A DNA stretch of 50,712 nucleotides from Crenalkalicoccus roseus (GTDB lineage: Bacteria > Pseudomonadota > Alphaproteobacteria > Acetobacterales > Acetobacteraceae). Both the position numbers and the translations under genes were made by a program. The stretch spans positions 1 through 50,712 of the forward strand of contig NZ_SJDM01000023.1 of the NCBI RefSeq assembly GCF_004761865.1, written 5' to 3'. Positions 40,519 to 48,377 of this stretch are shown piece after piece. Under the pieces are notes generated by a model. It did no database searches. It was given only the letters and a program-made list of their open reading frames with translations, and was not told the origin of the DNA. Position 1 is the first letter of the stretch. The number at the start of each line of letters is the position of its first letter.

Positions 40519-41768
40519 AGCTGTTCCTGGACTACGCCACCGCCAGCGCCGTCAGCCCGCAGCCCTTCCTCTCGCTCGGTGCCGCCATCTGCCTCGTGGG
40601 CACCATCGCGGGGCGCCGCTATCGCACGCCGACCGACCTGCGCAGCAACGTCTACGCCATCGGGATCGCCGACAGCGGCGGCGGGAAGGACCATGCCCGA
40701 CGCTGCGTGAAGCGCGCGATCTATGCGGCCGGTCTCGACCGCTATCTCGGCGGCGAAGATCTGGCGTCGTCGGCCGGGCTGCTGACCTCCCTGCAGCGCC
40801 ATCCTGCGCGCCTGTTCCAGGTCGACGAGTTCGGTCAGTTCCTGAAGCTGGTGCTGAGCCAGCGCGCGCCTGCCCACAAGGCGGCCATCTGGTCCGAGCT
40901 GACGAAGCTCTACACCTCGGCGGCCGAGCCCTACATCGGCGCCGAGTACGCCGACCAGAAGGCGCGGCCGCGGGTCACCATCGAGCAGCCCTGCGCCTGC
41001 ATCTGGGGCGTCACGGTGCCCGGCCCGTTCTGGGCGGCGCTGGAGGGCGGCGCACTGGCGGACGGCTCCATCGCACGCTTCCTGGTCTTCCTGACGGACG
41101 ACGACTACCCCGAGCGCAACGAGGTCCCGGCGCCGATGGACCCACCGCCGGCGCTGGTGTCGGCGCTGCAGGCGATCGCACGCGGCGTGCCGGGCCACAG
41201 CCATGGCGGGAACATCGCCGACGCCATGGAGTCTTCGGCGCCGATCCACGCCTACACGGTGCCGCTTGGCCCTGGGGCCGAGGCCGCGATGGCGCGCGTG
41301 CGTCGCGAGGCCACCGACCTGTTGCGCTCGCACCGCGGGACCTACGCCACCGCCCTGTTCGGCCGCTACGCAGAGAACACCGCGAAGCTGGCGATGATCG
41401 CCGCGATCAGCCGTGACCCGGCCAGGCCCGTCACAGAGGCGGAGGACATCACCTGGGCGGCGGCCCTGGTCGAGCACTGCATCGGCACGTTGCTGCGCGA
41501 GGCCGACCGCCGCGTCGCGGACAACGACACCGAGGCGAAGCACAAGCGCGTCCTGGAGATCATCCGCAGCGCCGGCGAGATCAGCCGGAACGCGCTGGTC
41601 CGGAAGACGCAGTTCCTGTCGAAGCGCGAGCGCGAGGAGATCTTCGACGCGCTGGTCGAGGGCGAGCTGGTCACACGCAGCATGAAGCCGACCGGGACGA
41701 AGCCGACGATGCTGTTCATCGCGCGCGGCGCGCCCGAGGCGACTGCTGGCAAGGAGGCCGCTCCTTGA
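40461..41768 (+). pseudogene. DUF3987 helicase part of the frameshifted primase gene
   Basis: Frame -1 relative to the primase, open to 41768, about 435 residues. PPPKPYRVPLELLQEG, AIGIADSGGGKDHARRCVKR (Walker A-like), RLFQVDEFGQFLKL (Walker B-like) and a helical C-terminus with a winged-helix end are typical of the DUF3987 helicase module that follows Prim-Pol domains in phages. No ATG or GTG in this frame is near the start of homology. The junction sits in a CCG/CGC-repeat (40456-40472), where one inserted base, a -1 slip, or a sequence error would restore a single ~768-residue protein. Confidence 0.65.
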
Positions 41769-41928
41769 CGCATTCGATCCATCAAGCTCGGCGACCGCCT
41801 CGAAACCCCGGCGGGAGGCCGGTTCCACGCGCATACGTCAATACGTCAATCCGTCACGCGGGCGCACACGGGTACCTGTGGGTCGCGCGCGGGCGGAGAG
41901 AGAGACCCTTTGACGAATTGATATATTG

Positions 41929-42234
41929 ATGAATCTCACAATAGATCCCCCTTCGCACGTGCGCGCGCGCGCGAAGCACGACCTCCCGTCCTCGCAGTGC
42001 CCGCAGCGGCTGCCGGGCGGTCCGCTGCCGCCGAGGTCCAGCCTCGATCGCGGCACGCGCAGCGCGACCACCACGCCCGAGATGGAAGCGCTGCGCCGCC
42101 GTGTCTGGCAGCAGCAGGGCGTCGTCTCGCTGCGCCTTGAGGACATCACCGACCCCTGGCTGCGCCAGGCGATCCAGAACGAAGCCGTGCGGCGCTGGGG
42201 CCCGCGGCAGCAGGAGACCACCCATGGCCGGTAA
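41929..42234 (+). CDS. Small phage hypothetical protein
   Basis: A 101-residue protein from ATG 41929. The first half is Pro/Arg-rich. The second half (MEALRRRVWQQQGVVSLRLE then DITDPWLRQAIQNEAVRRWG) is helical and looks conserved. It overlaps the next gene by 11 nt. The 160 bp before it carry tandem TACGTCAA repeats (41834-41849) and an AT-rich patch but no clear promoter. Confidence 0.55.
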   Translation: MNLTIDPPSHVRARAKHDLPSSQCPQRLPGGPLPPRSSLDRGTRSATTTPEMEALRRRVWQQQGVVSLRLEDITDPWLRQAIQNEAVRRWGPRQQETTHGR

Positions 42235-42772
42235 GCGGAAGGCGAAGACCCCGAAGCGGGACGAGGCGCTCAGCCCGTCGAAGTGGCGGCTGCAGCACGG
42301 CGGCTTCTCGGAGCCGATCCGCGAGGCGGACCCCGAGACAGGCAGCCCGGTGCAGCATCGGCGGGCGGTGGACACGCTGGGCATGATGCTGGCCAACGGC
42401 ACCATCACGCAGGAGATGCACGACGCTGGTGGCTACTTCCGCGCGCTGTCCCGGCGTGCCGCGCTGGACGGCATGGCGCGCTCGCCGCTGATCCGGCTGC
42501 CTAGGAAGACGGCCGACGCGCTGTCGGAGCGGAACATCGACGCGCGCCGCAAGATCGCCGACGCGCTCGATGCACTTGGTGGACACGACAGCGCAGCGGG
42601 CTCCTGCGCCTGGTACGTCGTCGGCCTCGAGATGTCCGTGCGCGAGTGGGCGATGCGGCAGGGATGGGGAGGACGCCCTGTAGCGCCTCCGCAGGCGCAG
42701 GGCATGCTGGTCGCGACGCTCAACGTGCTGGCGGGGCACTTCGGGCTCGTGCCGCGGACGAGGGCGGCGTGA
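42224..42772 (+). CDS. DUF6456-like phage protein
   Basis: A 182-residue protein. The basic start MAGKRKAKTPKRDEALSPSK is followed by VDTLGMMLANGTITQEMHDA. The C-terminal core, ALGGHDSAAGSCAWYVVGLE and REWAMRQGWGGRPVAPPQAQ, matches the DUF6456 pattern. In phages such proteins sit at the end of the early region and may act as transcription or antitermination-like regulators. Function not established. Confidence 0.65.
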   Translation: MAGKRKAKTPKRDEALSPSKWRLQHGGFSEPIREADPETGSPVQHRRAVDTLGMMLANGTITQEMHDAGGYFRALSRRAALDGMARSPLIRLPRKTADALSERNIDARRKIADALDALGGHDSAAGSCAWYVVGLEMSVREWAMRQGWGGRPVAPPQAQGMLVATLNVLAGHFGLVPRTRAA

Positions 42773-43142
42773 CGCCGTGCGATCTCATGAAGAAAAATCG
42801 CGCGAGCGAAAACAAGCGTAGCGCAGCGAAAGACTGTCGCGTTGCGAAGCGAAATCCACACGGCATATCATCAGGACACCTCGAAAAGGCGCGACCGCGC
42901 TGCGGCTCAACAGCCACATCGTCGCTCGATCGAGACAGTGGCTCGCGAGCCGCAGGGTCCTTCCTGGGCCCGGCGTATGCGGGGGGCGGAAGCGCACAAC
43001 ATCGCTAGCGCCTGGCCCGAAACATGGTTCGCAGTTCGCACCCTTCGGCTCTGATCTCAATTGCTTAGCTGCGAACCATGGCCGCGTCGGTTCGCAGCCG
43101 CGGTTCGCATGGTTCGCACCCACCCTGATCTCGGATGGCCCG
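42773..43142. other. Intergenic region of ~370 bp before the methylase genes
   Basis: Less GC-rich, with runs of GCGAAA/GCGAAG-type motifs at 42800-42860. A 73-codon frame from ATG 42787 has a basic start but no ribosome site or family resemblance, so I do not call it. The right end holds a cluster of GGTTCGCA motifs listed separately. Confidence 0.45.
43024..43119. repeat. GTTCGCA motif cluster with 12-bp inverted repeat
   Basis: CATGGTTCGCAG (43024-43035) and CTGCGAACCATG (43069-43080) are perfect inverted repeats with a 33-nt loop. Further direct copies of GTTCGCA lie at 43034-43040, 43090-43096, 43103-43109 and 43112-43118. The cluster ends 24 bp before the methylase ATG, so it looks like an operator array or a site for a partition- or replication-type DNA-binding protein. 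Confidence 0.5.
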
Positions 43143-44606
43143 ATGACGCTCCCCTGGATGGCAGCGAAGATCCTGCTGCGCCCGGTGGCGGAGCTGCGCG
43201 CGCATCCCGGCAATGGGCGCGTGCATGGCGCCGCGCAGATCGAGCAGATCAAGGCCAGCATGCTGGCGTTCGGCTTCACCAACCCGCTGCTGGTGGACGA
43301 GGCCGGCGTGCTAATTGCCGGTCACGGCCGGCTCAAGGCCGCGATGGCGCTCGGCATCGAGAAGGTGCCGACGATCGTGCTGCGGCACCTCTCCGCGGCG
43401 CAGAAGGAGGCGCTCCGGCTCGCCGACAACCGCATCGCGGAGAATGCGACGTGGGATCAGGCGCTGCTGCGCGACGCGCTGGCTGCCGCGCAGGCGGCGC
43501 CTGATCTCGACCTTGCGGCGCTCGGCTTCTCGGCCGCGGAGCTCGACGACATCCTCGCGGCGGCTGGAGATGCCGTGTCCGACGGCGACGCGCCCGAGGC
43601 CCTGTCGACGCCCGCGGTTCAGGGGGGCGGGGACGGCGCGGCGGGGGCGGAAGCGCAGGCGGAGGATGATCCCGCCGATGCCAAACCCGACCCGCCGCGC
43701 CAGGCGGTCACCCGGCCAAGCGACCTCTGGCTGCTCGGCGAGCACAGGCTGCTCTGCGGCGACAGCACCGACGCGGCGTCGGTTGGCCGGGTCCTGGGCG
43801 AGGCCCGCGCTGCGCTGCTCTTCACCAGCCCGCCCTACGGGAACCAGCGCGACTACACTACCGGCGGCGTCTCCGATTGGGACGCGCTGATGCGCGGCGT
43901 GTTCCAGCACCTGCTGGCGACCCTCACCGGGGACGGCCAGGTGCTGGTGAACCTCGGCCTGATCCACCGGGAGGGCGAGTGGCAGCCCTACTGGCAGGGC
44001 TGGCTCGACTGGATGCGTGTCCAGGGATGGCGCCGCTTCGGGCTGTATGCCTGGGACCAGGGCCCCGGCCTGCCGGGGGACTGGAACGGGCGGCTCGCGC
44101 CGGCCTTCGAGCTGGTCTTCCACTTCAACCGTGAGGCCCGCGCGCCAAACAAGATCGTGCCGTGCAAATGGGCTGGCACGCCGAACAAGGGCAGCGGGCT
44201 CCGCGCCGCCGACGGGGAGGTGAAGGCCTACACCCACATCGGCCTGCCGGTGCAGGAGATGCGTATCCCCGACAGCGTGCTGCGCATCACCCGCCACAAG
44301 GGTCGCGGCATCGAGACCGAGCACCCGGCAGTGTTCCCCGTCGCGCTGCCAGAGTTCCTGATGCGCGCCTACACGGACGAGGGCGACACCGTGTTCGAGC
44401 CGTTCGGGGGCTCCGGTACGACCATCCTGGCGGGGCAGCGGACCGGGCGGCGCGTCCGCGCGATCGAGCTCGCCCCCGCCTATGTGGACCTCGCGATCGC
44501 ACGCTGGCGCATGCTGCACCCCGACCTGCCGGTGATGCTCGACGATGGCCGGGACTACGATGCGGTGGCGGCAGCCCGCGCGGAGGTGGTGCCCGATGCT
44601 GCGTGA
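43143..44606 (+). CDS. ParB-N domain fused to DNA methyltransferase (SPPY type)
   Basis: A 487-residue protein. Residues ~10-125 are a ParB/Sulfiredoxin-type domain (GFTNPLLVDEAGVLIAGHGR, EALRLADNRIAENATWD). A variable acidic linker (~150-185) precedes the methylase. Catalytic motif IV is TSPPYGNQ (~229-236), and the SAM motif is FEPFGGSGTTILAGQ near residue 420, a beta-class order. SPPY favours N4-cytosine modification, though N6-adenine is possible. Phage enzymes of this kind protect phage DNA from host restriction. It overlaps the next ParB-methylase gene by 11 nt. Confidence 0.88.
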   Translation: MTLPWMAAKILLRPVAELRAHPGNGRVHGAAQIEQIKASMLAFGFTNPLLVDEAGVLIAGHGRLKAAMALGIEKVPTIVLRHLSAAQKEALRLADNRIAENATWDQALLRDALAAAQAAPDLDLAALGFSAAELDDILAAAGDAVSDGDAPEALSTPAVQGGGDGAAGAEAQAEDDPADAKPDPPRQAVTRPSDLWLLGEHRLLCGDSTDAASVGRVLGEARAALLFTSPPYGNQRDYTTGGVSDWDALMRGVFQHLLATLTGDGQVLVNLGLIHREGEWQPYWQGWLDWMRVQGWRRFGLYAWDQGPGLPGDWNGRLAPAFELVFHFNREARAPNKIVPCKWAGTPNKGSGLRAADGEVKAYTHIGLPVQEMRIPDSVLRITRHKGRGIETEHPAVFPVALPEFLMRAYTDEGDTVFEPFGGSGTTILAGQRTGRRVRAIELAPAYVDLAIARWRMLHPDLPVMLDDGRDYDAVAAARAEVVPDAA

Positions 44607-45864
44607 TCTCGCGGTCACCACCATCCCCGTCGCCGCGCTCGTGCCCTACGCCGAGAACGCGCGCACCCACTCCGACGACCAGGTGGCGCAGATCGCCGCC
44701 TCCATCGCCGAGTTCGACTTCGTGAACCCGGTGCTGGTGGACGCCGCGGGCGTGCTGGTCGCCGGTCACGGCCGCGTCATGGCGGCGAAGCGCCTCGGCA
44801 TGGTGGCGGTGCCGGCGATCCGGCTCGCCCACCTGACCGAGGCGCAGGCCAGGGCGCTCCGCCTGGCCGACAACCAGATCGCATTGAGCTCCGGCTGGGA
44901 CGAGGCCCTGCTCGCCATCGAGATCGCTCGCATCCGCGACGAGGCGGTGGTGGACCTCGACGTCCTGGGCTTCTCAGGGATGGAGCTCGACCGGCTGCTC
45001 GCCGCCGCGGATGCTGGCATCGACGAGGATGCCGACGATGCACCCGAGCCGCCGGCTGTACCGGTCAGCCGGGCCGGCGACCTCTGGCGCTGCGGGGACC
45101 ACCGTCTGCTCTGCGGCGACGCCACGAGCCTCGACGACGTGTAGCGAGCCCTCGGCACCGACCGCCTCGCCGACATGGCCTTCACGGACCCGCCCTACAA
45201 CGTCGCCTACCAGGGCGGCACCGCGGCGAGGATGACGATCGCCAACGACGCGCTCGGCCAGGGCTTCCTCGACTTTCTCCGCCCGGCGCTGGCGAACCTG
45301 CTCTCGGTGACGAAGGGCGCCTGCTACGTCTGCATGTCCTCGTCCGAGTGGCCGACGCTGCATCGCGCCTGGCAGGAGGCCGGCGGGAAGTGGTCGAGCA
45401 CGATCATCTGGGCCAAGAACACCTTCGCCCTTGGCCGCGCCGACTACCATCAGCAGTTCGAGGCGATGCTTTACGGCTGGAAGGCCGGCGCGCAGCACTA
45501 CTGGTGCGGTGCCCGCGACCAGGGGAATGTCTGGCACTTCGACAAGCCGGCCAGGAACGACCTCCACCCGACCATGAAGCCGATGGCGCTGGTCGAACGC
45601 GCGATCCGCAACAGCAGCAAGCAGCGCGACACGGTGCTGGACCCGTTCGGTGGCTCCGGCACGACGATGATTGCGGCGGAGCGTACCGGGCGGCACGCGG
45701 TGCTCCTCGAGCTCGATCCGGCCTATGCGGACGTGATCGTCCGGCGCTGGCAGGAGGCGACTGGCCAGGCTGCCATCCTGGACGGCGAGGATCGCGCCTT
45801 TGCGGACATCGCCGCGGCACGCGGCGTCGGCGATCATGATGTGACCCACACCGCCGAATCATAG
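44596..45864 (+). pseudogene. Second ParB-N/DNA methyltransferase (DPPY type), interrupted by in-frame TAG
   Basis: The same architecture as the preceding gene: ParB-type domain (FVNPVLVDAAGVLVAGHGRV, LRLADNQIALSSGWDEALLA), then LLCGDATSLDDV. An in-frame TAG follows at 45142-45144. The same frame continues without other stops to 45864, carrying motif IV FTDPPYNVAYQ and SAM motif DPFGGSGTTMIAAE. A single base change from CAG, AAG or GAG would create the TAG. If not suppressed, only the ParB domain (182 residues) is made; the 3' part has an ATG at 45175, which could give a separate 229-residue methylase. DPPY suggests N6-adenine modification. Confidence 0.8.
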
Positions 45865-45888
45865 CAATCGCGCGCCGCTCCATCTTGC

Positions 45889-45964
45889 TTGGCTCGGGCG
45901 CGGCACAGCGCGAATGGTCCGTCACGCGCAGGGGATGCCCTGCACCACGACGGAGACGACCATG
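45889..45964 (+). repeat. Conserved leader, copy 1
   Basis: TTGGCT (45889-45894), nine bases, then CACAGCGCGAA and GTCCGTCACGCGCAGG, ending at the ATG 45962-45964. From CACAG to the end of the ATG it is 61 nt, the same length as the copy at 47251-47311; 27 of the first 29 bases agree. It is probably a shared promoter/5' leader. Confidence 0.55.
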
Positions 45965-46198
45965 ACCGACCGCGAAGCCCGCGCCGCCCGCAACCAGCAG
46001 AAGAGCCTCGAAGCCTTCCTGCAGCAGAAGGCCCGCTTCGACGCGATGGTCGCGGAGCTTCAGCAGATGAGCGCGGATCACTTCGGCGCGGATCCCGAGG
46101 AGGTTCTCTGGGGCAAGGCCGCGACGCTGGAACACTGGAACAGCCGGCTGGCGAGCGTGACGGACTGCTACTTCAAGCGCGGCGAATTCCCCGAGTAG
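45962..46198 (+). CDS. Small phage hypothetical protein
   Basis: A 78-residue helical protein (MTDREARAARNQQKSLEAFL, HFGADPEEVLWGKAATLEHW). It has a CGGAGACGACC ribosome region from the conserved leader. No function recognised. It ends in TAG at a natural-looking C-terminus, showing that TAG does serve as a stop in this region. Confidence 0.65.
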   Translation: MTDREARAARNQQKSLEAFLQQKARFDAMVAELQQMSADHFGADPEEVLWGKAATLEHWNSRLASVTDCYFKRGEFPE

Positions 46199-46269
46199 CG
46201 CGCGGCACCCGCCGCGACGCGGCGCCGCCACCGCCCCGACAGGCCAGGCCTGCGGGGCTCGGGGTGGTA

Positions 46270-46289
46270 GCACCCGGCTGGTCGGGTGC
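46270..46289 (+). promoter_or_regulatory. Hairpin in leader of the DUF3489 gene
   Basis: GCACCCG (46270-46276) and CGGGTGC (46283-46289) form a perfect 7-bp stem with a 6-nt loop, ending 19 bp before the ATG at 46309. A second palindrome CAGGCCAGGCCTG lies just upstream (~46241-46253). It could end the upstream transcript or modulate translation; no T run follows. Confidence 0.35.
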
Positions 46290-46308
46290 CGAACCGGAGA
46301 CCCCGACG

Positions 46309-47163
46309 ATGAAGCTTTCCGACACCCAGCGCGTGATCCTGAGCGCCGCCGCGCAGCACGAGATGGGCCTCGCCCGCGCGCCGAAGACCCTGCCGGCCGC
46401 GGCGCGCAACGCGGTGTTCCGCAGCCTGATCAAGAACAACCTGCTCACCGAGATCAACGCCCCGCGGGAGCATGTCGGGCTCGGCTGGCGCCAGGACGAG
46501 GACGGGACCTGGATCGTGGCGCGCATCACCGATGACGGTCTGCGCGCCATCGGCATCGATCCGAACGCGGGCGACGCGCGCGAGGAGGACGAGCAGAGCG
46601 CCGAGGCCATCGCGCGCCGCAACGCGGAGCGCCGCACCGCCGAGGAGGCCGCCGCGACGGTGGCCGACGCGGCACCCACGGGCGGGGAGGACGCCGCGGA
46701 GGGGTATGCCCCCGCGGACGAGCCCGAGCCCACCCAGGGCGCGCCCACGCCCGCCCCGCGCGCCAGCCTGCGCGACGCCGCCGCGGCGGTGCTGGCCGCC
46801 TGGGACGACGAGGCCAACCGCGAGACGGACATGATCACCGCCCTCGACGGCCCGATGCAGGTGCTCCGCGTCGCCTTGGCCGGCAAGCCGCCCCGCGCCG
46901 CGCGCGAGCCCGGCGCGTCGCGGAAGCCGCGCGAGGGGACGAAGCAGGAGGCGGTGCTCGCCCTGCTCCGCCGCGAGGAGGGCGCGACCATCGCGCAGAT
47001 CTGCGAGGCGACGGGCTGGCAGCAGCACACGGTCCGCGGGTTCTTCGCGGGTCTGAAGAAGCGCCAGGGGATCGAGGTGCAGGTGCTGGAGCGGGTGCGC
47101 CAGGTCGGCCCGAACAAGGAGGGCGCCCGCGGGTCCTACACGGTCTACCACCTGCCTGCCTGA
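46309..47163 (+). CDS. DUF3489 domain protein
   Basis: A 284-residue protein. The N-terminal ~85 residues (MKLSDTQRVILSAAAQHEMG, GWRQDEDGTWIVARITDDGL) form a small domain. An Ala/Glu-rich linker follows. Residues ~205-275 are the DUF3489 winged-helix domain (TKQEAVLALLRREEGATIAQ, ICEATGWQQHTVRGFFAGLK). Likely a DNA-binding protein common in alphaproteobacterial phages and islands; its target is unknown. A strong terminator follows at 47198. Confidence 0.82.
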   Translation: MKLSDTQRVILSAAAQHEMGLARAPKTLPAAARNAVFRSLIKNNLLTEINAPREHVGLGWRQDEDGTWIVARITDDGLRAIGIDPNAGDAREEDEQSAEAIARRNAERRTAEEAAATVADAAPTGGEDAAEGYAPADEPEPTQGAPTPAPRASLRDAAAAVLAAWDDEANRETDMITALDGPMQVLRVALAGKPPRAAREPGASRKPREGTKQEAVLALLRREEGATIAQICEATGWQQHTVRGFFAGLKKRQGIEVQVLERVRQVGPNKEGARGSYTVYHLPA

Positions 47164-47197
47164 CGCGCGCCAGCCACAGCGGCCGGGATCATCGAGC

Positions 47198-47229
47198 GCG
47201 CCGGGGATCATCGAGATCTCCGGCGCTTT
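47198..47229 (+). terminator. Rho-independent terminator after the DUF3489 gene
   Basis: GCGCCGGGGATC (47198-47209) pairs with GATCTCCGGCGC (47215-47226), a 12-bp stem with one G-U pair and a 5-nt loop, followed by TTTCTC. The left arm overlaps the second of two GGGATCATCGAG direct repeats (47185-47196 and 47204-47215). Confidence 0.72.
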
Positions 47230-47235
47230 CTCAAG

Positions 47236-47311
47236 TTGGCTGCGCCGAACCACAGCGCGAAGCGTCCGTCACGCGCAGGCAACCCGCCGCGCAGCACGGA
47301 GACGGACGATG
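47236..47311 (+). repeat. Conserved leader, copy 2
   Basis: TTGGCT (47236-47241), nine bases, CACAGCGCGAA then GTCCGTCACGCGCAGG, running to the ATG at 47309. It matches the leader at 45889-45964 with the same spacing and begins just after the terminator at 47198-47229, so it is a good candidate for a new transcription start. Confidence 0.55.
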
Positions 47312-47509
47312 CAGCAGACCGTAACCATCAGGCACCTCAAGGGCCTTGCCGAGCACGCTCGCCTGAGCCACGCGCATTGGCTGCGCAGCGCGCGCCAGGG
47401 TGGCGGCGGGAACTATGGCCCCGCCTACTGCATCGAGGGCGCCGGCATCTGGCGCCGCCGGCTCGGCGAGCCGCTGGTGCAGATCCGCGACGCGGAGCGG
47501 GCGCGATGA
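47309..47509 (+). CDS. Small phage hypothetical protein
   Basis: A 66-residue basic protein (MQQTVTIRHLKGLAEHARLS, GPAYCIEGAGIWRRRLGEPL). No domain recognised. It is preceded by the conserved leader with GGAGACGG as ribosome site and overlaps the next gene (ATGA). Confidence 0.6.
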   Translation: MQQTVTIRHLKGLAEHARLSHAHWLRSARQGGGGNYGPAYCIEGAGIWRRRLGEPLVQIRDAERAR

Positions 47510-47793
47510 GCGCCCGCGGAGAACGCCGCTGGATCGTGCTCGGCCAGGACGGCCGGCACGTCACGCTGGGGCGCGCGACGTCGCCCTCTGCGGAGGAGAT
47601 CGCCGCCGCGAGCAAGGCAATGGAGTCGCAGGGCCTCACCGGCTGGATCGCCACGCTGGATGGCGACTATTGGGGTCGCGGGCGCGTGACGCTCGCGCCC
47701 GTGCAGACCATTGGCGCCGCCGCGACGTTGGATTGGCCCCCGGCGGTCGCTGGCTTCCTGGAAGCCCGCCAGCGCGCGCGGCGCGCTGCCTGA
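47506..47793 (+). CDS. Small phage hypothetical protein
   Basis: A 95-residue protein (ERRWIVLGQDGRHVTLGRAT, QGLTGWIATLDGDYWGRGRV). It looks like a small beta-rich fold; function unknown. Coupled to the upstream gene by a 4-nt overlap and placed just ahead of the terminase genes. Confidence 0.6.
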   Translation: MSARGERRWIVLGQDGRHVTLGRATSPSAEEIAAASKAMESQGLTGWIATLDGDYWGRGRVTLAPVQTIGAAATLDWPPAVAGFLEARQRARRAA

Positions 47794-47827
47794 CCCACAC
47801 CCCGCGCGCGGCGGGAGAGATGCCGCC

Positions 47828-48352
47828 GTGCCAGAACTCACCCCTTCCACGCGCGAGGCCGCCCGCCGCATCGGCATCACCGAGACGGCGCTCCGCAAGG
47901 CCGAGCAGACGAACCGCATCGCCCGCGAGCCGGACGGCCAGTGGGATATCGACAAGACCCGCCGCCGCCTGGTGGAGACTGCGGATCCCGCCCGGTCGCC
48001 GCTGGCCAATGGTGGCGGGGGCGGAGGGGCGGAGGGAACGCCCTACGCCCGACTGAAGGTCGCGCAGCTCGCGCTGAAGGTCGAGGCGCAGCGGCTGGCG
48101 CTCGACGAGAACAAGCGCCGGCTGCTCGACGCCGCGGAGGCCAACGCCACGATCGACGAGATCGCCGGCGCGATGCGCGACGCACTGCTGAACTGGCCGG
48201 CCCGCGTGTCCGGCCTGATCGCCGCGGAGCTCGGCGTCGACCCGCACCTGCTGCAGACCGTCCTGCAGGGCCACATCACCGACCTGCTCTCGGAGGCGGC
48301 CGATCGCTTCGATCCCCCAGGCATCGGCGGAGATCGGGCCGCGGACCCGTGA
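47828..48352 (+). CDS. Phage terminase small subunit (Nu1-like)
   Basis: A 174-residue protein from GTG 47828, with GGGAGAG about 10 nt upstream. The N-terminal winged HTH (TREAARRIGITETALRKAEQ) is followed by a glycine linker and a helical domain (LKVAQLALKVEAQRLALDEN, IDEIAGAMRDALLNWPARVS) typical of lambda Nu1/gpNu1-type small terminases that recognise phage DNA for packaging. It sits directly before the GpA-type large terminase. Confidence 0.82.
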   Translation: MPELTPSTREAARRIGITETALRKAEQTNRIAREPDGQWDIDKTRRRLVETADPARSPLANGGGGGGAEGTPYARLKVAQLALKVEAQRLALDENKRRLLDAAEANATIDEIAGAMRDALLNWPARVSGLIAAELGVDPHLLQTVLQGHITDLLSEAADRFDPPGIGGDRAADP

Positions 48353-48377
48353 CCATGTCCGGCGCCGGGCGGGGAGC

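Noticed and set aside
41834-41849. Tandem TACGTCAA TACGTCAA repeat
   Set aside because: Only two short copies and a degenerate third. No promoter spacing or array structure could be supported.
42787-43008. 73-codon frame starting MKKNRASENKRSAAKDCRVA
   Set aside because: Basic start, but no ribosome site, no recognised family, and a low-complexity C-terminus in a structured intergenic region.
43027-43115. GTTC repeats as possible LexA boxes
   Set aside because: Spacings are 3 or 5 bp rather than the 7 bp required for the alphaproteobacterial box.
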